The notes: a model not told the origin generated them from the sequence alone. Positions 21,107 through 31,197 are shown, numbered from the stretch's first letter. The stretch is 64,000 bases of DNA from an uncultured Clostridia bacterium (GCA_946498095.1 CAMMMX010000011.1:22190-86189); one strand, 5' to 3'. A program made the numbers and translations.

Positions 21107-22780
21107 ATGGAATCAAGTAAAACTTTTCTGGAGGCCCCGGTCGATCTTTTTTATCCGCCAGCTTATTCGCAGGACAGCATTTATCAACAACAGGAGAGGA
21201 CAAAGGAGCTCCCGCAGGATTTCGTGAATGATCTGCAGTTGCTCTATATCAGTAAATTTCTTTTTCCGGCTAATCCGGGATATGCGCTGCGCATTCTTAG
21301 CGAGTTGTGTGTAGAGGAAAGCGTCATTCGATACCGTCAGGATGTATTGCGCGATTTCATGAACGTCCCTGCGCTGGATGAGGTGTTGCATACCAGCATT
21401 CACGAGCTTTTCCTCCAGGATGCCGCTATTGCGTCGAAATACGTTGGCGCGGAATCGTTTATCGGTCTCAATGCACGATTGGGGTCCATGGAAAAGTTTA
21501 TTGAATGTGTACATAGATGCGATGATTTTTACCGTACCTATCAAGACAGCTTAGTTTCCGAAGGCATTCATGCTTTGCTCGGACAGCTGCGGGATTTGGC
21601 GGCATCGGAGCCGTTTCGCCGGATGGAGGAGGAAACGCATCATTTATATGGGATTCTTGCTAAGGAAGTACGCAGCGTCACCATCGGGCTAAATTTTGAT
21701 GCGTGGATGCGGCCTGTGGATGCGGCGGTTTTATCCATCAGCAATGAGCCGTTTAAGACGGACTTATCGCTTACCTCTTTCTTCACCCATGAAAAAACAG
21801 TAGAAGGTCGTCCTGTGCATGCGTTGATTCAGGATAATGATGTCAGTAACCCGGTGGACAAGATGCTGTTTCAGGATCTAAAGGAGCTGAGTACGACGCT
21901 GCTGCGCCATCTGGATATCGCCGTGCAGCAATACTATACGCTGGGAACGCGTTTTTTAAGCGCGGTTGAGACACAGCTGGATTATTATGTAAGCTGTGCG
22001 CGCTTTTTCAAGCGTCTACAACATCAGGGGCTTCCGATCTGTTGCCCTCAGCTGCTTGCGCCAGGACAGCGACAGTTCCAAGTCCAGCAGTTGTACGATC
22101 CCTCGTTTGCCTTTCAATTGATGAGCGCTGATTTCAGCCGTGTTGTGGGCGGACAGGTGGTCCTGAATGACTGCAATATGGATGATAAGGGACGCATGTT
22201 CATTATCACAGGACCGAACAACGGCGGTAAGACAACCTTTACCCGTGCCATAGGGATTTGTCAGGTACTGGCTCAGGCAGGTCTTTACGTCCCTGGACAG
22301 GAAGCTCGCTTAAGTCCTGTGGATTTTATCTATACCCATTTCCCGAAGGAGGAACAAGTGGGTTTGGACACCAGTCGACTGACACAGGAATGCAAGCAGT
22401 TTAAGGAAACTTTTTCACACGCTACACCGCGTAGTCTGATTCTCCTGAACGAATCTATTTCCAGTACCACACCGTCGGAATGCATTTCCATTGCATCAGA
22501 GGTGGTACGGATTATTAAGCTTCTTCGTTGCCGCGCCGTCTTTACCACGCACTTGCTTGACCTAATCCCCATGCTGGATGATATAAATGCGGAGCAACCC
22601 AACGACAGCCCCGTAATCAGCGTGGCCGCCGGTTTTGATGAGGATGAACGCCCGAATTACATCATAAAATCCGGGACGCCGCATAATTTTGGGTTTGCAC
22701 GCAATATTTTTAACCGTTATGGGATGAGTTACGACGCCGTCCGAGAGCGGTTGGCTGCGGAAGATTCTGATGCGGAATAG
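21107..22780 (+). CDS. MutS-family ATPase lacking the mismatch-recognition domain
   Basis: 557 residues. The C-terminal third is a MutS-type ABC ATPase: Walker A ITGPNNGGKTTFTR, Walker B-like SLILLNESISSTTPSE, and the switch histidine in FTTHLLD. The N-terminal two thirds are helical, like MutS core/clamp domains, but the Phe-x-Glu mismatch-reading domain is absent, as in MutS-related DNA-binding or recombination proteins rather than repair MutS. It also lacks the Smr endonuclease domain of MutS2. The start at 21107 has GGAG 9 bases upstream. Monocistronic, after tuf. The precise role is unknown. Confidence 0.75.
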   Translation: MESSKTFLEAPVDLFYPPAYSQDSIYQQQERTKELPQDFVNDLQLLYISKFLFPANPGYALRILSELCVEESVIRYRQDVLRDFMNVPALDEVLHTSIHELFLQDAAIASKYVGAESFIGLNARLGSMEKFIECVHRCDDFYRTYQDSLVSEGIHALLGQLRDLAASEPFRRMEEETHHLYGILAKEVRSVTIGLNFDAWMRPVDAAVLSISNEPFKTDLSLTSFFTHEKTVEGRPVHALIQDNDVSNPVDKMLFQDLKELSTTLLRHLDIAVQQYYTLGTRFLSAVETQLDYYVSCARFFKRLQHQGLPICCPQLLAPGQRQFQVQQLYDPSFAFQLMSADFSRVVGGQVVLNDCNMDDKGRMFIITGPNNGGKTTFTRAIGICQVLAQAGLYVPGQEARLSPVDFIYTHFPKEEQVGLDTSRLTQECKQFKETFSHATPRSLILLNESISSTTPSECISIASEVVRIIKLLRCRAVFTTHLLDLIPMLDDINAEQPNDSPVISVAAGFDEDERPNYIIKSGTPHNFGFARNIFNRYGMSYDAVRERLAAEDSDAE

Positions 22781-22864
22781 AGTGGCCTTGTTACCGGCGG
22801 TACGCTTGGGGCCGGGGAAGTGCTCATCCTGTAATGGGTGGATGTGGGAGGATATGCGAACTGT

Positions 22865-22901
22865 AAACGGGACGGATATCGTTCAGGAATCTGTCCCGTT
22901 T
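22865..22901. terminator. Inverted repeat between convergent genes
   Basis: AAACGGGAC (22865-22873) and GTCCCGTTT (22893-22901) can form a 9-bp stem with a 19-base loop at the convergent 3' ends of the MutS-like gene and the broken glycosidase. It overlaps the end of the latter. Terminator function is plausible but there is no long T-run. Confidence 0.4.
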
Positions 22902-23952
22902 GCCTTGCCTGGTATCGTGGATGTTCGGCAAATCGCAGCTTCCTCACATCGTTGAATCATCCGTTTCATTTCCTCTGCGGTAAGGCGCAATGCACCGTTC
23001 CTTCCGATCAAGGACAGGGCCTCTTCCGACTCAGGGTAACCGTACATCCAGAAGAACGCACCGATATAGCCTTTTGTCCGTGCGTTGAGCAGAAAGCGTT
23101 CTGTGACAAAGGACAGAAAGGCGTTATCCCAGTTATCTTTCGTGGCAGTACCGTATTCGGCTAGCCAGACAGGAGCATTCGTTCCTAACGTGTCAGCTTT
23201 CTGCAATTCACCGGTGTCATTATAGATATCGACGCCGACACAGTCCAGCCCTAGGTCGTTATAGATTCCTTCGCGCAGGCTGTCATATTCACGCCAACCC
23301 GATGCAGCAGTTACTGGGACCTCTGGGGAGATTCCTTTCAAGATACCGGCGCATAGCCGAATATAGTTTTGAAGTTGTTCCCAGGTCCCGCCATAGGACT
23401 GTCCGTTGCCCCGAGGCCCTGCAACATCGCCCTCCGGTTCAGCATAGATATCGTAGAGAATAATATGCTGGAATTTTTTCAGCAACTGCGCAACAGGACG
23501 AAGGACATTATCGAGAAAACTTTGCGTGTGAGGACGGCTGTGAATGATCCGGGTCACCCATTCATATAGTTCCAGCGAGACAGAATAGCTGATATGGGGC
23601 TGGAAGGTCACCACCAGCGGCATCCCCTCTTCGGCCGCTATTTCGCAAATGCGAGAGAGGTTACGCAGGAAAACCTTCTGCACATCGAGAGCGAAACCGT
23701 CTGGATCAAAGATGTTCCCTCCATAATTTCGAACAGCCAGATTCGGGCACAGTTAAATCCCATATAGCGGCAGTTTGCAAAGCATTCCCGAACGAGTGAC
23801 TCTCGGAAGCGACAGTCCTGTTCCGGGACAGCTTGGGGATTGCATATCTGTGCATAGCCGATATCACAGCCATAGCTGTCGTGGGCAAACCAAGGCAGGT
23901 TGATGCCATATAGAAACGATTTTTTCTCTAAGAATGTTTCTAAACGATTCAT
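22883..23952 (-). pseudogene. Clan-A glycoside hydrolase (GH5-like), single-base frameshift
   Basis: Two frames together encode one ~355-residue TIM-barrel glycosidase. The first (from ATG 23952, AGAAGG upstream) reads MNRLETFLEKKSFLYGINLPWF to GFNCARIWLFE. The second resumes with NYGGNIFDPDGFALDVQKVF and runs to the end. The break is at about 23728-23732, where GAAATTATGG would read through as GAAAATTATGG, so one A is missing. The acid/base candidate is the Glu in DIYAEPEG and the nucleophile the Glu in VWLAEYGT, spaced as in clan GH-A. No signal peptide, so the substrate would be intracellular. It may be a real inactivation or a sequence error. Confidence 0.75.
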
Positions 23953-24165
23953 AAAGTCCCTTCTTTCAGCAAGAGCGTTTGGTTTATATGATAGCACCAA
24001 GAGATAAAAAGTCAAGACCATAGTCTGCATGGATATGACGACCAGCGAAATTTTTCAGATGATCGGGTTCCGCCTAAGCTTCACAAGGCTTTACCAAGAA
24101 TCATAAGGAGGTACTGGAAATTTGGATACGGCTATGTTAAGATGAAGAAAAAACGGAGGATATTT

Positions 24166-25128
24166 ATGAGAATATTAACAAGCACTTCAGGAGCAGTACC
24201 CTGCCTATTTTATCCAGTAGCGCGGGCAATGGATGTATCCATGCGGACACTTTTGACCGATGCTTCAAGCCAAGCTCAAGTGTTAAGAGAAATAGGGAAA
24301 CGGTATCCAGTTGACGCAGTAGTGAGAATGACGGAGTTGTGGTGCGAAGCGGCGGCGTTCGGGATGGCATGTAACTTTACCGATACAGATTTTCCGCGTT
24401 TGGGCGCTGCAATGTGCGACGACACGGAGAAACTGGCAGATCTTGATATCCCAAATGCGGAAAATGATGTAACGCACCCGCTGATTGAGGCGGTACGCCT
24501 AGCTGTACCGCAATTGGACAAGCCGCTTGTTGTAGGTGTGACTGGACCATATACCCTTGGATCCGTTCTCAATGGTCCAGAAAATTTTATGATGAATTGT
24601 ATGATGGAACCGGAAACGATACAGGGGTTTCTCAAGCGAGTTACGTCCTTTTTGAAAGGGTATATTGACCTCTACAAAACGGCAGGAGCGGCAGCTGTTA
24701 TGATTGCCGAACCGTCGGCAGCGATGATTTCGCCTGACATGATGCAGGAATTTTCCAATGTATATGTCGAAGAGATTATCCAAGATTTACAGGATGCTCA
24801 TTTTTCCGTCATTTACCATAACTGTGGCGATGTAGATCGTCATCTTTCTGTGATTGCCGAATTGTCTGCCGATGGATTCCACTTTGGCAGCGGCGTTTCG
24901 CTCGACCGCGCACTGCGCAGCATTGCGTCAGATCGTTTGGTGATGGGCAACGTGGATCCACGCCTATTCCTTTCCCGGACACCACAATCAGCCGGTGAGG
25001 AGGCTTCCCGGCTGATTTCCGAGTATTCCGGGTATGAGAACTTCCGACTTTCCACCGGCTGCGACCTATCCCCCAGCGCGTCGATGGACGCCATAGAGGC
25101 GTTCCTGCAGGCGGCTGGACGCAGGTAA
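24166..25128 (+). CDS. Uroporphyrinogen decarboxylase family protein (MtaA/CmuA-like)
   Basis: 320 residues, start at ATG 24166 with GGAGG 7 bases before. The URO-D barrel shows VVGVTGPYTLGS, the IAEPSAAMISPDMMQEF block and a zinc-type HNCGDVDRHL (His-x-Cys), which is the signature of the cobalamin/corrinoid methyltransferase branch (MtaA/CmuA) rather than of haem-pathway HemE, whose N-terminal RQAGR motif is absent. It sits among glycosidases and precedes the GH92 gene by 66 bases, probably in one operon. Removal of methyl groups from a substrate is therefore a possibility, but no corrinoid protein is nearby. Confidence 0.75.
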   Translation: MRILTSTSGAVPCLFYPVARAMDVSMRTLLTDASSQAQVLREIGKRYPVDAVVRMTELWCEAAAFGMACNFTDTDFPRLGAAMCDDTEKLADLDIPNAENDVTHPLIEAVRLAVPQLDKPLVVGVTGPYTLGSVLNGPENFMMNCMMEPETIQGFLKRVTSFLKGYIDLYKTAGAAAVMIAEPSAAMISPDMMQEFSNVYVEEIIQDLQDAHFSVIYHNCGDVDRHLSVIAELSADGFHFGSGVSLDRALRSIASDRLVMGNVDPRLFLSRTPQSAGEEASRLISEYSGYENFRLSTGCDLSPSASMDAIEAFLQAAGRR

Positions 25129-25194
25129 AAGCTGAGGGATTTCTTCTACCTCCACAAATAAAAAGGGGGGCCTTGTGTTATGGAGGAAAGTATA

Positions 25195-27393
25195 ATGCAA
25201 TATGATGATAACAGCTATGCATTTTTGGTGAATCCGTTTGCCGGGACAGACGGCACTGGTAGCACTTATCCTGGAGCTCAGGCCCCGTTTGGAATGATTC
25301 AGGTTAGTCCGGATAATGATTTAGGCGTTAGTGGCTACCGAGCATATTGTCATAAAATAGACAGCTTCGGGCTGACCCATGTACAGGGGGTTGGGTGTGA
25401 TAACAGCATGGACGTTCCTTTTATGCCAGTGTCTGGACGGGAGATCGTCTCGCCGGTTGGCGACCGCAGACGTTATTCAGCAACACGTAGGAATACAAAG
25501 GGATGGGCAGGCTATTTTGAAACGGAATTGCCCTCATGTCATGTACGTCTTAGACAGACTGCCGACGTACATACCGCGATGTGCGAAATCAGCTACGAAA
25601 ATTCCAATGATGCGTGGATGGTTATCAATCCATCGGGTAGCCGTAACGGTGTCGATGACGCATCATTTTGTATCGACTACACGAAGCAACTCGTCACAGG
25701 TTATGCTGTTTCTGGAGGCTTCGCCAACAATCCCCATCGATATAAGTTGTATTACGCTTACAGTTTCGATACAGCCTTTGACAGCCATCTACTTTACCAT
25801 GGACAGGAGCCTTCTCAAGACCTTCAGGCACAAGGGAAAGAGATAGGCGCAGTCATCCGTTTTCATACAGAGGGAGGGGCACCGTGTTGTGTAAGGATGA
25901 AGGTGTCTATCTCCTACGTATCGGTAGAAAACGCATTGTTGAACATGCGTACGGAAATGCCGCACTTCGATTTTGAACGTGCGCGAGTTCAGGTACAAGC
26001 AGACTGGGAAAAGATTTTGCATTCTATAGATGTAAGCGGCTCTACGTATGCTTATCGTCGTGTATTCTATACATCGCTGTATCGACTCTGTCAATGCCCG
26101 GTTATATATAACGATGTGAACGGGGAATACATGGGCTGCGACGACGTTGTACATACCGTACGTCCGGGGCACAATATCTACGTTCATTTTTCGCTGTGGG
26201 ATACCTACCGTAGTCAGGCAGCGGCGCTCGCATTGCTGTTTCCAGATGTTAGCTCCGACATGGTGGAATCCATGTTGGCCAACGCACGAGAGGAGCCGGA
26301 GGACTGCAGCGGCCTACCGATTTGGAGTTTCGCGCACGATGACACAGGGATTATGTGCGGATACCCGGCCGATCCTTATATTGCGACGGCGTATGCCTTT
26401 GGTGCACGGAATTTTGAAGTGTCCTATGCGCATAAAAAAATGCTGCAAACTGCCGAATTTCTGATGAAATCCGGTCCTACCGGCGGCGCTTGGTGGTGCC
26501 TTGACGAATATAAAAAATACGGCTATGTGCCCTTTGACGTGGATACCGCGGCTTGTTCCCGTACGTTGGAATACTGTGTAGCGGATTTTAGCGTCGCGCA
26601 ACTGTGCAAAGCGCTTGGAGACGATGATAATTACCGCAAGTATCTGGCACGCTCTCAAAGTTGGAAGCATATTTTTGATAGTGAAACACGCTATATTCGC
26701 CCACGCATGGTGGACGGTTCTTTCATGTCTCCCTTCGATCCAGCACAGGAAGCAGGTTTTATGGAAGGCAATGCTGCACAATATACCTGGATGGTTCCGC
26801 ATAATATATCAGGATTGGTAGAGTGTCTAGGTGGGCGCGAAGAAGCGGTACGGCGCCTTGACATGCTGTGCGAGACAATGCTAGGAATAGGAGGATGGTG
26901 GACACAGGTGCCTTACTGCTGGGTAGGCAATGAGCCTTGTATGGCGGACGTCTGGGAATACAACTGGATGGGTGCGCCCTATCGTACGCAGGATGCTGTG
27001 CGTACTGCAATTGGTTTGTGGGACGATACTTTTCAGGGAATGCCGGGAAACGACGATTCCGGCACGATGAGTGCGTGGTTTATTTTTGCGGCGCTGGGTC
27101 TGTACCCAATGATTCCAGGTGTTGCTGGCTTTACTGTTTCCGCACCGCTGTTTGATAGAGCAGTTATCCACCTACACGGTGGGGATGTGCTTATTACAGC
27201 GGAAAATGCGTCGTATGACAATCGCTATATTGAGAAAATGTATATCGGGGGAGCAGAGTCACAAGCGCTATGGATCCCGTTTGACTCGTTGCAAAACGGG
27301 GCGGCATTGCATTTTATACTTAGTGGGGAACCAAACTTAACCCGTGCGACGAGTACGGATAATGCGCCACCGTCCTTTGACAGTGATATATAA
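25195..27393 (+). CDS. GH92 family alpha-mannosidase, cytoplasmic
   Basis: 732 residues. The N-terminal NPFAGTDGTG, PGAQAPFGMIQVSPDN, the central HFSLWDTYRSQ and the C-terminal PGNDDSGTMSAWFIFAALGLYP are the hallmark GH92 blocks; VGNEPCMADVW carries the general-acid region. GH92 enzymes are calcium-dependent exo-alpha-mannosidases acting on N-glycans and related mannosides. There is no signal peptide, so it should act on imported oligosaccharides. The start at 25195 is preferred over 25180 because GGAGGAAAG lies 5-12 bases before it. A perfect terminator follows. Confidence 0.9.
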   Translation: MQYDDNSYAFLVNPFAGTDGTGSTYPGAQAPFGMIQVSPDNDLGVSGYRAYCHKIDSFGLTHVQGVGCDNSMDVPFMPVSGREIVSPVGDRRRYSATRRNTKGWAGYFETELPSCHVRLRQTADVHTAMCEISYENSNDAWMVINPSGSRNGVDDASFCIDYTKQLVTGYAVSGGFANNPHRYKLYYAYSFDTAFDSHLLYHGQEPSQDLQAQGKEIGAVIRFHTEGGAPCCVRMKVSISYVSVENALLNMRTEMPHFDFERARVQVQADWEKILHSIDVSGSTYAYRRVFYTSLYRLCQCPVIYNDVNGEYMGCDDVVHTVRPGHNIYVHFSLWDTYRSQAAALALLFPDVSSDMVESMLANAREEPEDCSGLPIWSFAHDDTGIMCGYPADPYIATAYAFGARNFEVSYAHKKMLQTAEFLMKSGPTGGAWWCLDEYKKYGYVPFDVDTAACSRTLEYCVADFSVAQLCKALGDDDNYRKYLARSQSWKHIFDSETRYIRPRMVDGSFMSPFDPAQEAGFMEGNAAQYTWMVPHNISGLVECLGGREEAVRRLDMLCETMLGIGGWWTQVPYCWVGNEPCMADVWEYNWMGAPYRTQDAVRTAIGLWDDTFQGMPGNDDSGTMSAWFIFAALGLYPMIPGVAGFTVSAPLFDRAVIHLHGGDVLITAENASYDNRYIEKMYIGGAESQALWIPFDSLQNGAALHFILSGEPNLTRATSTDNAPPSFDSDI

Positions 27394-27397
27394 TGCG

Positions 27398-27432
27398 AAA
27401 TCCCGGGCAAGTGCTCCTTGCCCGGGATTTCT
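27398..27432 (+). terminator. Rho-independent terminator after the GH92 gene
   Basis: AAATCCCGGGCAAG (27398-27411) and CTTGCCCGGGATTT (27417-27430) form a perfect 14-bp stem with a 5-base loop. It separates the convergent GH92 gene and pyroglutamyl-peptidase remnant and may work in both directions. Confidence 0.85.
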
Positions 27433-27508
27433 TAATGTATCACCACATATTTGACATTTCGTCCGGAGATAGCAACAAAGCCCTGGAAAGACTAGTTATA
27501 GAAAGAGG

Positions 27509-27925
27509 TCAAGAAAAATTGGAAAGAAACTCAGAAAGTACAGCAGCAAGGTCATCCATGTTGGGTATGGATTTCTGATAAGGAATATGAAGTAACAACA
27601 CCTAAGTAATGTGTAAAGCATGAGTAGCTCACAAAGCGTTAAAATAGGCGTGGTTACAAAGGTAGTTACCTGCATTCCTGGAGATACGAACTTGGAATCT
27701 AGAGGATTGAAGATGCGGCATGAGAAGCTCATAGCCGACAGAGGATAGATGATATTTTCCGCAATCTTTCAGAGGGTGGCAGTAGTCGGACAAAATAGGA
27801 TCACAAGGGCTTGCAGTTACCATAGCCAGCTGAAAGCAAAAAGTCACACTATAACGTGACGCAAGTTCGTCATGACCATTGTACATTCTTGTTTCATGAT
27901 AGGTGAGGACGGCGCTTAGGTTCAT
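27509..27925 (-). pseudogene. Broken pyroglutamyl-peptidase I (Pcp) homologue
   Basis: The reading frame from 27925 ends at a stop near 27629 but contains the clear Pcp active-site block FQVRISRNAGNYLCNHAYF, where the Cys is the nucleophile. Downstream, another frame continues with LHIPYQKSIPNMDDLAAVL and stops at 27509-27511; its His in LHIPY fits the catalytic His region of Pcp (FIHVPY-like). So one or more frameshifts and a stop have split the gene, and the N-terminal part of a normal ~200-residue Pcp is missing. Its ATG overlaps the stop of the amidohydrolase gene (ATGA), so the pair was once translationally coupled. Confidence 0.65.
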
Positions 27926-29160
27926 GAAAAAAGCGCTTTCGGATTGTCATACAGATAAGCTTTGGCAATTCTTTTCGCTCGTGGCAAATCCATCAGTCCG
28001 TCTTCAATTTTTTGAGCTAAGGCCTTCGAAATGTTTTTCCTAGCCAAATACTGATGGCCATAAACGCCGTCTACGAAACAGTAATCGCCGCCGAATCCCA
28101 TGATTTTATTTTCGGGAATCGTTTCTATCCATTCGCTTAGCATCTCAACCGCGGCGGGGGGACTGACAATATGCGCCCATGCCATATCGATATATACATT
28201 AGGAAACATTTTAGCCAACGAGGCAATCACATGATGGAACGGATATCCCATATGGAACAAGTCAAATTTTACATTTGGATATTCGATAAAAAGATTATTG
28301 AGCCTTAACGGATTGCTGTTTTCTAATATATGCTGATTTCCTTCTAAAAGGCCGGTATGAAATTGGATGACCATTTCCCGGCGTTCCGCTAATGCAAGGA
28401 AGTGATGCAGAATATGATCTTGCAGGATGCGCCTGTTTGTGTCAGAACAATTTTTTCTGTCAAAAATTTGTATAAAAGCTTCTTCGGCGGCCGATTTGCT
28501 CACTTTTGAAAAGGACAGAGAACGGTTATACGCAATCCCACATTTTAAGCCGATAATTCCAGCTTGGATTTTTTTGTCCAGATAAGCTTCGCATGCGTTA
28601 TCAAAATCTTGCAAAGAATGAATCATAATTCCCTGTTCCTGACCAAATTGAATCAAGTCCTGTGGATCCTGCATGTTCATAATATAATCAAATCTGTCTA
28701 CAAAACGGAATAGAGGGTTGACAGCAAACGCCATATCATTTATGCTGACTTCAATTTTACAGTGTTCTTTTAATACTTGCTTATAATGGCCTGGCTGATT
28801 AGCCAACGCAAACTGTTTGGACAGGTCTTCTATCGTATTGCCATCTATACGTTCCGCACCATAAAGTTTTCGAACCGCAATATCCAGAGACTGCCCATAC
28901 CCAGTCATTCGAGCCGCTTCCCAATAGGGTTCTATGATTTTCCAGCGGTCCAACACAGGGATACGAGTATCCAACACCTGTTGTAACCTTTGCTCTCCCA
29001 ACCCTGCGGATAAGACATCCACCCTAAAATAGTGATATAAATACATCGAAAGTAGATCAGGGGAAGATGAAATTTGATTTTCCTCACAAAGATGTTCATG
29101 AGTATCGATGATTGTCAAGTTATTCACATAGTCAAAAACCTTTTCAAATGTTTGATTCAT
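27922..29160 (-). CDS. Amidohydrolase-superfamily TIM-barrel protein
   Basis: 412 residues. IIDTHEHL near the N-terminus, MVIQFHTG in the middle, FDLFHMGYPFHH and the late GFGGDYCF give the His-x-His, His, His, Asp metal-ligand pattern of amidohydrolase family 2 / uronate-isomerase-like enzymes. The substrate is not identifiable; glucuronate isomerase proper is larger. It lies in the glycan cluster, upstream of and overlapping the broken Pcp gene. The upstream region shows AAGAGGAGATG before the start. Confidence 0.7.
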   Translation of the reverse strand: MNQTFEKVFDYVNNLTIIDTHEHLCEENQISSSPDLLSMYLYHYFRVDVLSAGLGEQRLQQVLDTRIPVLDRWKIIEPYWEAARMTGYGQSLDIAVRKLYGAERIDGNTIEDLSKQFALANQPGHYKQVLKEHCKIEVSINDMAFAVNPLFRFVDRFDYIMNMQDPQDLIQFGQEQGIMIHSLQDFDNACEAYLDKKIQAGIIGLKCGIAYNRSLSFSKVSKSAAEEAFIQIFDRKNCSDTNRRILQDHILHHFLALAERREMVIQFHTGLLEGNQHILENSNPLRLNNLFIEYPNVKFDLFHMGYPFHHVIASLAKMFPNVYIDMAWAHIVSPPAAVEMLSEWIETIPENKIMGFGGDYCFVDGVYGHQYLARKNISKALAQKIEDGLMDLPRAKRIAKAYLYDNPKALFS

Positions 29161-29331
29161 AGTGTCATCTCCTCTTAAAATGAACCCAAAACCTCATAAA
29201 ATGGGAGGCAGGGAGTCTTCCGCAATAGAACGTTTTTAGCAGAATGTGTTGGTGCCTATTCAGGGTTACTAAACCACACCCATGATCCAATTTTATTGTC
29301 AATTTTTTGAAATATCCGAGATACCTGCTTC

Positions 29332-31197
29332 TTACGTAACGGACAAAAGCGGCATTTCCGTCATGCGCAACTGCGTGCAGCCGTAGGGGATCAGGCGTAT
29401 TGTTCGCGGCGCGGAACGTGGGATACGTCCAGCTGGTACCGCCGTACAGACACCATACTCCATAGGCCAGTCGATTTCAGTCACCTGCGCTGTCAGCGAA
29501 ACCGGCGCGTCGGGACCGAAAGGAAAGTCCTGCAGTGGATGTTCTTCATATTGGAGCGCATCGGATACATAGGCGTAGTTCCAAGCGCTGCGGGGAAATA
29601 TCTCGTAATCACAATAAGGAAATTTACGTTCCACGCCGTCCCTTACGTATTCATGCATGACCGTTTCGCCATCAATGGGTAATGCGTACACAAGTACGCC
29701 GCGACGCACACAAACCAGGTCGTTGGGGCGGGGGAGAAAGCAGGGCGAGCAGGAAAGCTGGACCTCTGCCGTCTGCTCCCCCTCCCAGACACGGCTGACG
29801 GTAAAGAAAGCGCCTGGACATGCGCGGACACCGTCTACCTGAGCACTGTCGGCAAAACCGGGAATACGGATATCAAGATCGAAGGCGACAGGGGAGGAGG
29901 CGAATACACGGAAAGTCAGCGTATCGCGGAAAGGGTAGAGGGTGTCGAGCGTTACAGTAACCTCCGCGCGGCCCACACGAGTTTGCAGTTTGCTTGGTAC
30001 AAGCACGGTCGAGGCAATGCCACGAGACGTCTGCATAAAGGCGGATAGGGCGAGCTTGGGCCAACCCTGATGAAAATTGGCCGTACAGCAGCCAAAATGG
30101 GGCTCCAATCCAAACAAGTTGGCGTCAGCACCATTGGTACGGAAAATGATATGCTCCTGTGGAAGGATGCTGCATTGTACCTGATTAGTTTGCTGATCGT
30201 ACTGGTGCGTCCACATATCGGCACTAAGGGCAGCGGGAAAGGCGTTGAAGGCGACGCTTTCCAGAATATCTCCCCAAAAGGCGTCCCCGGTCAGGGAAAG
30301 AAGCTGCTCATAGGAGAACATTGCTTCGACCACGGAACATAGCTCGCTGCCCTGGATAGCGCTGTTACCGGACAGGCATTCGTCACCGGTGAAATGCCCT
30401 GTCGGCATACCGTGAAAATGCTGCAAAAGCCACAGCTGACGTTTGGCAAAGACGTTTGCGTCGGTGTTTCCTTCTTCCATCCGATCGGCGAGGGGGATGG
30501 CTTTCAGCGCCATCGCGTGGTTGACCACGTGGGTCATGAAATTCCATCTTCCCTTTTCCTGAGGCTGGTCCAGGCGGAAATGTTCAAATAGCTTACGGTA
30601 GTCCATCCCCTGCACTTGTAGTTTCTCCGCAAGCTCTATGAGCCATTGCTCCTGCGTACGGTCATACAGCCAGAAAATCGGAACAAGCGCTTCAAACCAA
30701 CGGGCGCTGCCCCAGTCAAATAACGTCTTGCGTTCCAGCTGCCGGCTAAGGTTTTTTAAAGCTCGGGATAAAGCGTTCTGTGCGCGTCGGCCTTTTTCGG
30801 CGTTACCAGTGCAGTCACAGTAAAGGGCCAGCACCTTGCAGATAAGGAAGACCACCCAAACGTCGTAATTCCAGCGGTCCTGTTCGGCGCAAGGACAAAT
30901 CCATCCATCGTCGCATTGTGCCTCCAGGATTCTGTCGACGTAACGTTCCGCACGAACTTTAAGTTCATCATCATCGAGAAGGTAGGCGAGCGGGATAAAG
31001 CCGTCAAGCCAGTACGGAAAGCGTTCCCAGCCATCACGGTTTCCGCCGATCCAACGGCTGTCACGCACATCAGGCCAGATTTCGTCTAAATGGCCGCTGA
31101 GCCCGGCCGCCTGAATTTGCAGCTGACGCCGTAACCATCCCGATGGTTTTAGTTCTTTCGCTGTATAAGGGGTAAGCTTCAAATCCTTCAATGGCAT
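29332..31197 (-). CDS. GH127 family glycoside hydrolase (beta-L-arabinofuranosidase-like)
   Basis: 621 residues, no signal peptide. An (alpha/alpha)6 barrel region is followed by beta-sandwich domains as in GH127 (formerly DUF1680). The catalytic set known from HypBA1 is visible: Glu and Cys in QGSELCSVVEAM and the double Cys in HFGCCTANFHQGWPKL, which together bind zinc and supply the nucleophile Cys. The start at 31197 (MPLKDLKLTPY) with AAAGGA upstream replaces a longer frame. The family removes beta-L-arabinofuranose, but related members have other activities, so the substrate is inferred. Confidence 0.85.
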   Translation of the reverse strand: MPLKDLKLTPYTAKELKPSGWLRRQLQIQAAGLSGHLDEIWPDVRDSRWIGGNRDGWERFPYWLDGFIPLAYLLDDDELKVRAERYVDRILEAQCDDGWICPCAEQDRWNYDVWVVFLICKVLALYCDCTGNAEKGRRAQNALSRALKNLSRQLERKTLFDWGSARWFEALVPIFWLYDRTQEQWLIELAEKLQVQGMDYRKLFEHFRLDQPQEKGRWNFMTHVVNHAMALKAIPLADRMEEGNTDANVFAKRQLWLLQHFHGMPTGHFTGDECLSGNSAIQGSELCSVVEAMFSYEQLLSLTGDAFWGDILESVAFNAFPAALSADMWTHQYDQQTNQVQCSILPQEHIIFRTNGADANLFGLEPHFGCCTANFHQGWPKLALSAFMQTSRGIASTVLVPSKLQTRVGRAEVTVTLDTLYPFRDTLTFRVFASSPVAFDLDIRIPGFADSAQVDGVRACPGAFFTVSRVWEGEQTAEVQLSCSPCFLPRPNDLVCVRRGVLVYALPIDGETVMHEYVRDGVERKFPYCDYEIFPRSAWNYAYVSDALQYEEHPLQDFPFGPDAPVSLTAQVTEIDWPMEYGVCTAVPAGRIPRSAPRTIRLIPYGCTQLRMTEMPLLSVT

